From Arthrobacter psychrochitiniphilus (GTDB lineage: Bacteria; Actinomycetota; Actinomycetes; Actinomycetales; Micrococcaceae): a stretch of DNA of 64,000 nucleotides. Of this stretch, positions 11,674 through 19,738 are shown piece after piece (position 1 is the stretch's first letter; the number at the start of each line of letters is the position of its first letter). The notes beneath the pieces are model-generated. The model was not told the origin of the DNA, did no database searches, and worked only from the letters and a program-made list of their open reading frames with translations. The position numbers were made by a program, and so were the translations under genes. Location: NCBI RefSeq assembly GCF_003185915.1, contig NZ_QHLZ01000005.1, forward strand, positions 62,001 to 126,000. Direction: 5' to 3'.

Positions 11674-11679
11674 TAGGGT
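11674..11679 (+). promoter_or_regulatory. -10 box of a probable leaderless promoter for aroG
   Basis: TAGGGT lies exactly 6 nt upstream of the GTG start at 11686. A weak -35 TTAGCA is at 11649-11654. Confidence 0.6.
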
Positions 11680-11685
11680 TGAGGG

Positions 11686-13083
11686 GTGACTGAGCTAACT
11701 TCTAACGCATCTTCTGCACCCGCCGCCGGAATTTCCGTCCCCGGTGCTGCCGTCTATCCAGGCCTTGATGACTGGCGTGGTCTGCCGATTGCGCAGCAGC
11801 CCACCTGGTCCGAGTCCCCGTTCTTTGCGCCCACGGTCAAGGAACTGTCCGCGCTTCCTCCTCTGGTGTTTGCCGGTGAAGTTGATGTGCTGCGCTCCCG
11901 TCTGGCCCAAGCGGCCCAGGGCAACGCGTTCCTGCTCCAGGGTGGCGACTGTGCCGAGACCTTTGAAGCTGCAACGGCTGACAAGATCAGTTCGCGGGTC
12001 AAGACCATTTTGCAGATGGCGGTGGTACTCACCTACGGTGCGCAGCTTCCCGTTATCAAGATGGGACGCATGGCTGGCCAGTTTGCCAAGCCACGCTCTT
12101 CCAATGATGAAACGCGCGACGGCGTAACTCTCCCGGCATACCGTGGAGACATTGTTAACGGTTATGAATTCACCCCTGAATCACGCCAGCATGATCCCGC
12201 CCGCATGCTCAAGGCTTACCACACCTCAGCCTCCACGCTGAACCTGATCCGTGCCTTCACACAGGGTGGCTTTGCCGATTTACGCAGCGTCCACGAGTGG
12301 AACCGCGGCTTCACCTCCAACCCGGCTCACAGCCGCTACGAGGCCTTGGCCAAGGAAATTGATAGTGCCATCAAGTTCATGGCATCCTGTGGCGCCGACT
12401 TCGAAGCCCTGAAGACCGTTGAGTTCTTCGCCAGCCACGAGGCCCTGCTGCTGGACTACGAGCGGGCACTGACACGCATCGATTCACGCACCGGCTTGCC
12501 TTACGACACCTCCGCACACTTCCTGTGGATTGGTGAGCGTACACGGGACCTGGACCAGGCACACGTGGAATTCCTCTCACGCGTGCGCAACCCCATCGGT
12601 GTCAAGCTTGGGCCCACCACGTCCCCGGACGATGCACTGGCTCTGATTGAGAAGCTCGATCCCAACCGCGAGCCTGGCCGCCTGACGTTCATTACCCGTA
12701 TGGGTGCGAACAATATTCGTGAGAAGCTCCCCAACCTGCTGGAAAAGGTTACTGCTTCGGGTGCCCAGGTCCTGTGGGTAACGGACCCCATGCACGGCAA
12801 CACAGTCACCTCGCCCAATGGTTACAAGACCCGCAACTTTGACGATGTCATTGACGAGGTCCGTGGCTTCTTTGAGGTCCACCAGGCCCAGGGTACTTTC
12901 CCGGGTGGCCTGCATGTGGAGATGACAGGCGACGACGTGGCCGAGTGCCTCGGCGGTGCCGACCCCGTGGATCAGGAAGCATTCCTGACCGGCTATGAGT
13001 CAGTCTGCGATCCGCGCCTGAACCACAAGCAGTCCCTGGAAATGGCGTTCCTAGTTTCAGAAGCTCTGCGCAAGTCCAAATAA
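11686..13083 (+). CDS. aroG: 3-deoxy-D-arabino-heptulosonate 7-phosphate synthase, class II
   Basis: This 465-residue enzyme condenses phosphoenolpyruvate and erythrose 4-phosphate, the first step of the shikimate pathway. It is the plant-type (class II) form: the landmarks are FLLQGGDCAETFE, RMAGQFAKPRS, the metal/phosphate region WVTDPMHGNT and the conserved VHVEMTGDDVAECLGG near the C-terminus. The GTG start is supported by a -10 box 6 nt upstream and no ribosome site, indicating a leaderless mRNA. The counterpart in mycobacteria is Rv2178c, likewise near pknL. It is followed by a strong terminator. Confidence 0.96.
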   Translation: MTELTSNASSAPAAGISVPGAAVYPGLDDWRGLPIAQQPTWSESPFFAPTVKELSALPPLVFAGEVDVLRSRLAQAAQGNAFLLQGGDCAETFEAATADKISSRVKTILQMAVVLTYGAQLPVIKMGRMAGQFAKPRSSNDETRDGVTLPAYRGDIVNGYEFTPESRQHDPARMLKAYHTSASTLNLIRAFTQGGFADLRSVHEWNRGFTSNPAHSRYEALAKEIDSAIKFMASCGADFEALKTVEFFASHEALLLDYERALTRIDSRTGLPYDTSAHFLWIGERTRDLDQAHVEFLSRVRNPIGVKLGPTTSPDDALALIEKLDPNREPGRLTFITRMGANNIREKLPNLLEKVTASGAQVLWVTDPMHGNTVTSPNGYKTRNFDDVIDEVRGFFEVHQAQGTFPGGLHVEMTGDDVAECLGGADPVDQEAFLTGYESVCDPRLNHKQSLEMAFLVSEALRKSK

Positions 13084-13098
13084 GGGCACGCGTTGACG

Positions 13099-13140
13099 AC
13101 GGCGGCCCGCACCTTCCTTTGGGAAGATGCGGGCCGCCGT
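13099..13140 (+). terminator. Terminator downstream of aroG
   Basis: A 13-bp perfect stem (13099-13111 with 13128-13140) is extended by an inner CTTCC/GGAAG stem. Two copies of TCACCAGTGGTA (13148-13159 and 13167-13178) follow in the gap before the convergent kinase gene; their role is unknown. Confidence 0.8.
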
Positions 13141-13250
13141 TGTTCGGTCACCAGTGGTAAGTTCATTCACCAGTGGTAGGGCACAAGATTTTGAGGTTAA
13201 CGTGCTTGAGGATTCAGGTGCTTTGGGGATTACAGGGTGGGCCGGATGTC

Positions 13251-15407
13251 TTAGACCACTTTGAGGACTATTGTGGATCCCTCCGGCGCCAGCCCACCCT
13301 CGGGGGTTTGGATGCGGACCGTGCCGAAGAAGCCGCCCAGGAAGTTCTCCACGTTGACCTCAAAGCCCAGGTCTTTGAGTTCCTTAGTGGCCACATCGAC
13401 CTGCTTGCCCACCAGATTCGGGACCTGGATCATCCGCGGGCCCTTGGAGATGGTCAGGGTGACCTTGCCGCCTGCGGTCAGTGTGCCAGAATCCGGGGAT
13501 GCTGTGACCACAGAGCCCGCAGGTACCGTGCGGCTAAAGACTTGTTCCGGGGCAATTACGGCCACCAGCCCAACAGCGCTCAGCGCAGTCACGGCATCAC
13601 CCTGGGACTTGTTTACAACGGTGGGCACAGGAATCGGTTTGGGCCCCTTGGAGAGAACCAAATTCACCTTGGTGTTGGCACGGAATTCCTTGCCAGCGCC
13701 AGGATCCTGCTTAAGCACCACTCCGGCTGCCACGTTCTCATTGAATTCTTCCGTCAGAGTACCCATGGAAAGTTTCGCATCCGCCAGTGACTTGGCTGCG
13801 CTGTCCTTCGGCTGGCCTGTCAGCTTCGGTACAACGTAGAGAACCGGGCCGATCGAGACCTGGACGGTGACATGGCTGAATTTACGCTGTGAACTGCCAG
13901 CGCCTGGGTCGGTGGCGATAACAAAGCCAGCCGCCACCTTTTCGTCATGAACATCAGTGGTTGAGGTCGTTTCGAATCCCTCACCGTGGAGGACGGTGAG
14001 CGCTTGTTCAACACTCTTGTTGCCCACTTCCGGGATGGTTGCCAGCGCCCCTGGTCCCATGGCCAGAAACCAACCAGCCCCGGCAGTGAGGACAATAAGC
14101 ACCAGCACGAGCATAATCCACAGCAATGACCGTCGGAGCGGATGCTTGGGACCTAGATTTTTTTGCGGTGTCGCAGCGGCCTTAGTCTTCGCCTTTGCCG
14201 CGGCGGAAGCCTGCCGCTTACTCAGGGGAGCGGACGGGGTGCCGCCACCCTGTAGAGTCTCATCACTACCCGGGGCGCTGCTGGCGCCTAGGCCAGGGGC
14301 GAAGGTGGGGATGGCAGCGGTGAGTGAGTGACCGGCGTCGTACTGGTCTTGGAGGTGCTGGTCTTGGAGGTGCTCAGGGCGCGTAGCGGCATACTGTTCC
14401 GCATGGGGATCCTCAACATATAGCCGCGGGGAGCGGGGCAGCTCGGAGGTAGGGAAATTTGGAACGGCGAGCACCGTTGTGTTGGCCTGACCCAGGGCGA
14501 TGGTGGGATGCTCGGCGAACAGGGGGATGCTGGGCGCGGTTCCGGTGCCAAAGTCAAGCTCGGCGGGGCTCAGTGTCGCCCGGATATGGCGCAGGTCCTC
14601 CAAGAGGGCGCCACCGTTGGCAGGGCGGTGGTCGGGATCCTTCTCGGTCATGTAGCGCACCAGCTCGTCCATGACCGGCGGCAGACCTGGGACGTCCTCG
14701 GAGGGTGCCGGCATCTGCTCCTGCAGGTGAGACATGACCACGGCCACGGGGATCGTAGCGCGGAAAGGCTGGTGGCCGGTGAGGAGTTCATAGAGCATCA
14801 CGCCGGCTGAGTAAATGTCACTCCGGGCATCCCCGCCTTCGCCGCGCGCCAATTCTGGGGCGATGTATCCCACGGTGCCAAAGAGCGCGCCAGTGTTGGT
14901 GGAGTTGGTTACCGCGCGGGAGAGGCCAAAGTCTCCGATTTTCACCCAGCCCTGGCGGGAGATGAGCACATTTTCGGGTTTGACGTCACGGTGAACCAGA
15001 CCCGCGTTGTGTGCTGCGGCAAGACCTTCAACCACGGGATCCAGAAAGTTAAGGGCAAGCCGCGGGGTCAGGGCGCCGTTTTTCTCAATAACGTCACGAA
15101 GCGTGTAACCGTCAATGAACTCAAAGACCAGGTACGCATGCTGGGGTCCCACACCATGATCATGAATCTGCACCACATGCGGGTGGGACAGGCTGGCAGC
15201 GCTCTGCGCCTCCCGGCTCAACCGGGCGATGAAGGCATTGTCGGTGGCCAGATGAGGATGCAGAATCTTCAGCGCAATGTTTCTGTTGAGCCGCAGATCC
15301 TTGGCCAGGTAGACGGTGGACATGCCGCCGTGCGCCACCTTGGACAGGACCAGATAGCGTTCATCAACAGTTGACCCTACTAAGGGGTCGGGTGAGTCAT
15401 CATGCAC
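13251..15407 (-). CDS. pknL: Transmembrane Ser/Thr protein kinase with four PASTA domains, PknL-type
   Basis: A 718-residue Hanks-type receptor kinase that probably senses muropeptides or lipid II outside the cell and phosphorylates cytoplasmic targets. The kinase domain (about 18-280) shows the Gly-loop AHGGMSTVY, invariant K47, HRDVKPENV and GDFGLSR. A linker rich in Pro/Ala leads to one transmembrane helix (LLWIMLVLVLIVLTAGAGW) near residue 440, then four extracellular PASTA repeats. The GTG start 15405-15407 has TAAGCT 6 nt upstream, so the mRNA is probably leaderless. The next plus-strand gene but one encodes the Rv2175c-type DNA-binding protein, a known PknL substrate in mycobacteria. 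Mycobacterial PknL lacks PASTA domains; the corynebacterial one has them. Confidence 0.93.
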   Translation of the reverse strand: MHDDSPDPLVGSTVDERYLVLSKVAHGGMSTVYLAKDLRLNRNIALKILHPHLATDNAFIARLSREAQSAASLSHPHVVQIHDHGVGPQHAYLVFEFIDGYTLRDVIEKNGALTPRLALNFLDPVVEGLAAAHNAGLVHRDVKPENVLISRQGWVKIGDFGLSRAVTNSTNTGALFGTVGYIAPELARGEGGDARSDIYSAGVMLYELLTGHQPFRATIPVAVVMSHLQEQMPAPSEDVPGLPPVMDELVRYMTEKDPDHRPANGGALLEDLRHIRATLSPAELDFGTGTAPSIPLFAEHPTIALGQANTTVLAVPNFPTSELPRSPRLYVEDPHAEQYAATRPEHLQDQHLQDQYDAGHSLTAAIPTFAPGLGASSAPGSDETLQGGGTPSAPLSKRQASAAAKAKTKAAATPQKNLGPKHPLRRSLLWIMLVLVLIVLTAGAGWFLAMGPGALATIPEVGNKSVEQALTVLHGEGFETTSTTDVHDEKVAAGFVIATDPGAGSSQRKFSHVTVQVSIGPVLYVVPKLTGQPKDSAAKSLADAKLSMGTLTEEFNENVAAGVVLKQDPGAGKEFRANTKVNLVLSKGPKPIPVPTVVNKSQGDAVTALSAVGLVAVIAPEQVFSRTVPAGSVVTASPDSGTLTAGGKVTLTISKGPRMIQVPNLVGKQVDVATKELKDLGFEVNVENFLGGFFGTVRIQTPEGGLAPEGSTIVLKVV

Positions 15408-15413
15408 TCTTCA

Positions 15414-15419
15414 AGCTTA
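15414..15419 (-). promoter_or_regulatory. -10 box of a probable leaderless promoter for pknL
   Basis: On the minus strand TAAGCT lies 6 nt before the GTG start, and no ribosome-binding site is present. Confidence 0.55.
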
Positions 15420-15434
15420 GAAGCAGAAATGAGA

Positions 15435-15467
15435 AGGGGCCGCCAGCAACACCGTGCCGGCGCCCCT
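15435..15467. terminator. Weak hairpin between the transglycosylase gene and pknL
   Basis: AGGGGC (15435-15440) can pair with GCCCCT (15462-15467), with imperfect pairing inside. T residues follow on the plus strand but not clearly on the minus strand, where the genes lie, so assignment is tentative. Confidence 0.35.
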
Positions 15468-15494
15468 TTTCGTTGAGAGCGTAGTTGCGGATCT

Positions 15495-17150
15495 TTAGCG
15501 GAACGACGCCCGGTTGGCCTTGATACCGGCCACGTAGTTGCGCGTGTCGGGGAACATGCCGTGAACGCTTACGGAGTACTGCCCCTGGTAGTAGCCAGCA
15601 ATGGCCAAGTCCTCCGTGGGTGCCCCGCGCAACAAGGCGCGGATGATGGCTACACCAGCCGTGACATTGTCCTGAGGGTCCAGCAGGTTCAATTTGCGCC
15701 CTACCAGTCCGGATGCCCAATCGCCTGCATCCGGGATGACCTGCATGGTGCCAATGGCGTTGGCGGGGGAGACGGACTGGTGGTTGAAACCGGATTCCTG
15801 CTGGGCAAAGGCCAACGCGAGTGCCGGATCCACACCCATACTGGTGGCCGTGCGAGCCACAATGTCCTTCATCTGGGCCCGCGTGGGCGAAGGTGCGGCG
15901 AGCAATGCAGCCTTGTTCTTATTGGCGTCGGCCACCACGGCATCCGGGTACGTGTAGTGCAAGAAGGTGTTGGGCACCTTCTGATCCGGGGTCAGCCCGG
16001 GCCCTGGAGAAATGGGGGTGATGGAACTGGAACTGGCGGAGAGCCCGGGAATGGACAGAGTCTTGCCCGGGTAGATGGTGGCATTGGCGCTGATCCCATT
16101 GGCCGAGACCAGTGCCGCCATGCTAACGCCGTGCCTGGCGGCAATGCCGCTAAGAGTGTCCCCGGACTTGATGGTGTAACGCCCGGAAGTGGCCGCAGGT
16201 TTAGCTGCGGCGCCAGAACCGCCCTGTGCTGAACCGGCCTGTGCTGAACCGGCCTGTGCTGAACCGGCCTGTGCTGAACCGGCCTGTGCAGTCCCGCCCA
16301 CCTTGACCTTTTGGCCCGGGTAAATCACAGAATTACTGCTCAGTGCATTCAGTGAAAAGATTGAGCCGAGGCTGACATTGTGCTTGGCGGCAATTCCGCC
16401 AAGAGTGTCCCCGGACTTGACGGTGTAACTCTGGGATGTACTGGAGGTAATAGCGGGCTTGGCCGACGCGGCCTGGGATGAACCGGACTGCGCAGCGCCG
16501 CCAACCTTGATCTTCTGGCCCGGATAGATCACGGAACTGCCACTGAGGCCATTGAAGGAAAAGATCGAGTTGAGGCTGATGTTGTGCTTGGCGGCGATTC
16601 CGCCAAGAGTGTCTCCGGACTTGACGGTGTACACGGCAGCGGGTGAGGACGCGGCGGGGGCGCCGGTACTGCTGGAAACACCTGAGCCGGCAGTGACCAC
16701 AAGAACCTGACCGGGGTAAATGATGGAGGTACCGGAGAGTTTATTCAGAGTCAGTACAGAGGAAGTGCTGACAGCGTGTTTGGCGGCAATTGCTGAAACT
16801 GTGTCACCGGCACGCACCGTGTAACGTACCGTGGCCTGGGTCTTGGCAAGGAGGGCCTTGCTGCTTTGAGCGTTGCCAATGTGCAGATTGGCGGTGACGG
16901 CAGTGGGGACGGAACTGGCCACGACTGCTGCGGGAATGCTGGATGTTTTCGCTTGGGCTGTCCGCGCCTGGATCGCAGCGAGCACATCTGCAGTATTCAG
17001 GGTTCCATGGTTGGCATGGGGTTGAATCCCTGCTTGGGCGTGCGCCGGTGCAGCCATGGCTAGGGAAGAGAGCATGACAACGGGGATGGCGGCTGTGGCT
17101 ACTGCTGCCAGTTGCTTGCCACCGGTGGCAGACGGGCGTGGGGGAGTCAT
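15495..17150 (-). CDS. Secreted lytic transglycosylase with four LysM domains
   Basis: A 551-residue exported wall enzyme. A signal peptide ends near AAPAHA-QA (about residue 40). Four LysM peptidoglycan-binding repeats follow, each with the form YTVKSGDTLGGIAAKH...IYPGQ, and then a C-terminal SLT-type domain with the catalytic Glu in QQESGF (E452) and the family motifs IGTMQVIP and GYYQGQ. It should cleave glycan strands of peptidoglycan. Between LysM 3 and 4 lies a run of AQAGS pentapeptides encoded by a perfect 15-bp repeat. The ATG start has only a weak ribosome site. It lies just upstream of pknL on the same strand, with separate promoters likely. Confidence 0.92.
   Translation of the reverse strand: MTPPRPSATGGKQLAAVATAAIPVVMLSSLAMAAPAHAQAGIQPHANHGTLNTADVLAAIQARTAQAKTSSIPAAVVASSVPTAVTANLHIGNAQSSKALLAKTQATVRYTVRAGDTVSAIAAKHAVSTSSVLTLNKLSGTSIIYPGQVLVVTAGSGVSSSTGAPAASSPAAVYTVKSGDTLGGIAAKHNISLNSIFSFNGLSGSSVIYPGQKIKVGGAAQSGSSQAASAKPAITSSTSQSYTVKSGDTLGGIAAKHNVSLGSIFSLNALSSNSVIYPGQKVKVGGTAQAGSAQAGSAQAGSAQAGSAQGGSGAAAKPAATSGRYTIKSGDTLSGIAARHGVSMAALVSANGISANATIYPGKTLSIPGLSASSSSITPISPGPGLTPDQKVPNTFLHYTYPDAVVADANKNKAALLAAPSPTRAQMKDIVARTATSMGVDPALALAFAQQESGFNHQSVSPANAIGTMQVIPDAGDWASGLVGRKLNLLDPQDNVTAGVAIIRALLRGAPTEDLAIAGYYQGQYSVSVHGMFPDTRNYVAGIKANRASFR
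16224..16283. repeat. 15-bp minisatellite inside the LysM transglycosylase gene
   Basis: Four perfect tandem copies of CTGTGCTGAACCGGC are followed by a partial fifth. They encode the AQAGS linker between LysM domains 3 and 4. Being a multiple of 3, copy changes would alter linker length without breaking the frame. Confidence 0.9.
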
Positions 17151-17194
17151 AGAGCGGACCTCGATTTTCCGTTGCGGATGATACTTATGGTGAC

Positions 17195-17209
17195 AATGTT
17201 ACTCATGAG
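17195..17209. promoter_or_regulatory. 15-bp copy of the operator-like word, degenerate right arm
   Basis: AATGTTACTCATGAG is identical to bases 7886-7900 of the 28-bp palindrome. Here the right arm reads TGAGACTAAC in place of TGAGTAAC, so symmetry is kept only with a 2-nt insertion. It lies about 45 bp upstream of the LysM transglycosylase start. Confidence 0.45.
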
Positions 17210-17311
17210 ACTAACGGAAATTTACCCCAACAATTCCTATATAGGCAGCTGGAATGAGTGACCCGCCACATTTATCATGCGCAGGGGCTCAAACTGTGGG
17301 AACCTTTGTGG

Positions 17312-17665
17312 GTGAGTAATCTTGAAACAGTAGTCAGCGAATGGCTGCCCCTGCCCGATGTTGCCGAGAAATTAGATATTTCGGTAACCAAAGTCCACGC
17401 CCTTGTTAAAGATGGTTCGCTGTTGGCTGCACGTGTGGGAGAGCGCAACATTCGCGCCGTGCCCGCCGCGTTCCTGACGGACGACCACATCCTTGAAAGC
17501 CTCCGAGGGACCATCACGGTTCTGCACGACGCCGGCTTCGAAGATGAAGAAGCCATTGAATGGCTGTTTACGGAAGATCAATCCTTGCCGGGGCGTCCCA
17601 TTGACGCCTTGCGCGAGGGCCGGAAAACAGAAATCCGCCGTCGCGCCGCAGCGCTTGGCTGGTAG
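17312..17665 (+). CDS. Rv2175c-family DNA-binding protein
   Basis: A 117-residue cytoplasmic protein of the Rv2175c family. An N-terminal winged-helix/excisionase-like segment (WLPLPDVAEKLDISVTKVHALVKDG) is followed by a C-terminal part with LRGTITVLHDAGFEDEEAIEWLF and the family ending RPIDALREGR. In Mycobacterium tuberculosis the homologue binds DNA and is phosphorylated by PknL, which reduces binding. Here the gene lies near pknL but in the opposite orientation with the transglycosylase gene between them. I chose GTG 17312, where conserved sequence begins; an in-frame GTG 18 codons earlier is possible, and neither has a good ribosome site. Confidence 0.85.
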   Translation: MSNLETVVSEWLPLPDVAEKLDISVTKVHALVKDGSLLAARVGERNIRAVPAAFLTDDHILESLRGTITVLHDAGFEDEEAIEWLFTEDQSLPGRPIDALREGRKTEIRRRAAALGW

Positions 17666-17681
17666 GTTTCCTATGAGTGCT

Positions 17682-17727
17682 GGCTAATGAGTGTTGGCGT
17701 GCTTTGGCACGCGAACACTCATTAGCC
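17682..17727. terminator. Bidirectional terminator between the Rv2175c-type gene and the prenyl synthase gene
   Basis: A 14-bp perfect stem (17682-17695 with 17714-17727) continues, after one mismatch, into GCGTGC/GCACGC around a small loop. It lies between convergent genes. The remaining bases to 17803 are non-coding, with short imperfect repeats of a GCGTTCTGGA type and nothing else recognisable. Confidence 0.75.
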
Positions 17728-17803
17728 GGAGCTGCCCAAGACGTTCAGGTAGCTCAGGCGTTGAGGTACCTCAGGCATTGCGGTATTCGGGGCGTTCTGG
17801 AAT

Positions 17804-18937
17804 TCAGGACGTTCTGGAAACCACTCTTTGGCCCAAGGTCTCTAACGCCTCACGGACCTCGGTGGATACGGGTAGCTCTGCCAAAGCCGCGAATGCTTCG
17901 GCACTGAGCTGGGCAATCATCTCCTCGGTGCGTTCCAGTGCACCGGAATCGACCATGATGGTGCACAGCCGCTCCACCTCCGCCTCCGTCAGATCCTGAC
18001 GCCCCAGGTTCTGGTCAAAAAAGTCACGCTCGTGGGTCATTGCGGAGTCAATAGTCAGCCCTACCAGAACAGTGCGCTTGCCTTCCCGAAGGTCGTCACC
18101 AGCGGGTTTGCCTGTCTTGGCAGGATCACCAAACACGCCCAGTACATCATCACGCAACTGGAATGCCTCGCCCAGCGGAAGCGCGAAGGCGCTATAGCTC
18201 GTCAGCATTGCCTCCTCAGCCCCGGCCAAGGCGCCCCCCAACGCCAAGGGATGTTCGGAGGAATACTTGGCGCTCTTGTAACGAATGATTGAAAAAGCCC
18301 GTGCCACGGCCGTCTCATGCGGTTTCGAGGGCCCGGATACTTCCTCCAAAATGTCCAGGTACTGCCCCGCCATGACCTCTGTGCGCATGATGTTGAACAC
18401 CTCCCGCGCCCGGTGGGAGCCGCCGGACTCAATGCGGGAAAACATCTCTTCGCTGAGGGACAAACAAAGATCGCCGGTCAGGATTGCGGCAGCGTGGCCA
18501 AAACGTTCCTCGTCGAGAGAGAACTTCTGCTCGGTGTGCAGGGTACTGAACCGCTTGTGGACGCTGGGTCCGCCACGGCGCGTGTCGGAGCGGTCAATGA
18601 TGTCATCGTGAATCAACGCAGCGGACTGAAAAAGTTCCAAAGCGGCGCCTGCTTCAATGATGGCAGTTGAATCGGGGGAGCCTCCAGCGCCCCGCCAACC
18701 CCAATAGCACAGCAGTGCTCGCATCCGCTTTCCGCCGGTGACAAGAGTTTTGATGGAATCAATGAGCACCAAAGTTTCCGGGGAAATGCGTGCCAAGAGC
18801 CGGTGCTTCTCCGCCAAGAAGCTATCGAGCTTCAGCGCAACGGCCGCAATATATGCATCTTGTTCGTCCGCACTGGAGGCGCTTGCCTTTGGGTCGCTTG
18901 TAGTAGAGGCGTCGGGCAGAGCGGGCGTCTGGTTCAT
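17804..18937 (-). CDS. Polyprenyl (geranylgeranyl-type) diphosphate synthase
   Basis: A 377-residue trans-isoprenyl diphosphate synthase that elongates allylic diphosphates with IPP, probably supplying precursors for menaquinone, carotenoids or polyprenyl carriers. The first Asp-rich motif is LIHDDIIDRSDTRRGG and the second is QLRDDVLGVFGDPAKTGKP; LLCYWGWRGAGG near residue 80 is the substrate-binding region. The start ATG 18935-18937 has AAGGAA upstream. It matches idsA2 (Rv2173) in the equivalent mycobacterial neighbourhood. Product chain length is not certain from sequence alone. Confidence 0.88.
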   Translation of the reverse strand: MNQTPALPDASTTSDPKASASSADEQDAYIAAVALKLDSFLAEKHRLLARISPETLVLIDSIKTLVTGGKRMRALLCYWGWRGAGGSPDSTAIIEAGAALELFQSAALIHDDIIDRSDTRRGGPSVHKRFSTLHTEQKFSLDEERFGHAAAILTGDLCLSLSEEMFSRIESGGSHRAREVFNIMRTEVMAGQYLDILEEVSGPSKPHETAVARAFSIIRYKSAKYSSEHPLALGGALAGAEEAMLTSYSAFALPLGEAFQLRDDVLGVFGDPAKTGKPAGDDLREGKRTVLVGLTIDSAMTHERDFFDQNLGRQDLTEAEVERLCTIMVDSGALERTEEMIAQLSAEAFAALAELPVSTEVREALETLGQRVVSRTS

Positions 18938-18963
18938 GCTTTCGGTTCCTTGCTGTGAGAGGG

Positions 18964-19003
18964 GCCGGCCGTGCCGGCGGTGGATGCCAGCGGGCCGGCC
19001 GGC
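18964..19003 (-). terminator. GC-rich hairpin downstream of the lipoprotein gene
   Basis: GCCGGCCG (18964-18971) pairs with CGGCCGGC (18996-19003), lying between the lipoprotein stop and the prenyl synthase start, both on the minus strand. No U-tract is present. Confidence 0.45.
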
Positions 19004-19010
19004 TAGAAGC

Positions 19011-19580
19011 CTACTTCAACGAGGCTGGCAGAAGAGCCGCACCGACGGTCAAGGTTGAGGTGGAGGAGGTAACCACAACCGAGACGGTCACAATTTCCTG
19101 TCCAGCTGCGCGCACGTACGTTTTCAAGGGCACACCATCCACGGCGTCGCCTGGTTGGGCAGTGAAGCCCTGCCCGGTGAGTGACTTGGTGTAAAAGGCC
19201 AGGATCTGTGCTGGAGTCTGCGCCGTGGTTGCCGTCACGGAGGCTGCCGAGACGGGTGAGCCCTGCTCCAGGCTCGAGGACTGGATTTGAGCACCCTTGG
19301 GAAGTTCTATGACTTTGGCGGGAAAACCGGCAACGAGTTCCTTAACAGCGGTTTGAGCCGAAGGCGCCGCTGAGCTGTTGACTGGGCCAGAGGCTGTTGC
19401 GGACGCGCCGGGTGCCTGAGTGGTCGCCGAGGCAGCCGCGGATGCAGATACGGAGGTGGAAGGTCCCACCGTGGCGCCTTGGCCGGAACAGGCACCCAGG
19501 AGCAGGGCTGTGGAGACTGCTGCGGCAGCCAGCAGCTGCCTGTGGCGGGGTAGCAGTGCGCGAAGCGGAGTGGGATTCAT
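19011..19580 (-). CDS. Putative lipoprotein, function unknown
   Basis: A 189-residue exported protein with a lipobox LLLGAC, giving lipidated Cys31, then a long Ser/Ala/Thr-rich linker (about 35-75) and a compact C-terminal domain of about 110 residues with the segment FPAKVIELPKGAQIQSSSLE. It should be anchored on the outer face of the membrane. I chose ATG 19578-19580, which has GGAAG just upstream; an in-frame ATG-ATG further upstream follows TAAACT by a few bases and could be a leaderless start. Mycobacteria have a lipoprotein gene (lppM) near this position, but I see no clear similarity. Function not recognised. Confidence 0.75.
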   Translation of the reverse strand: MNPTPLRALLPRHRQLLAAAAVSTALLLGACSGQGATVGPSTSVSASAAASATTQAPGASATASGPVNSSAAPSAQTAVKELVAGFPAKVIELPKGAQIQSSSLEQGSPVSAASVTATTAQTPAQILAFYTKSLTGQGFTAQPGDAVDGVPLKTYVRAAGQEIVTVSVVVTSSTSTLTVGAALLPASLK

Positions 19581-19726
19581 GGCTGTCTTCCTTAGCTGTC
19601 GGTGCCGGTGTGGTGGCATCATCTTCAGTTTACCCATGTTGGGGATCTGCCAGCCTGCATGTGCTCTCCACCTAACGCCTTAGCCGCCTACTCACGCCGA
19701 GCCGTTTGTCTGTGGCGCCGGATCAT

Positions 19727-19732
19727 TAGACT
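19727..19732 (+). promoter_or_regulatory. -10 box of a probable leaderless promoter for dinB
   Basis: TAGACT lies 6 nt before the GTG start of dinB. No LexA-type operator is visible around it. Confidence 0.6.
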
Positions 19733-19738
19733 GGAAGG

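Noticed and set aside
16224..16289. CRISPR array
   Set aside because: The repeats are 15 bp, directly adjacent without spacers, and encode a protein linker.
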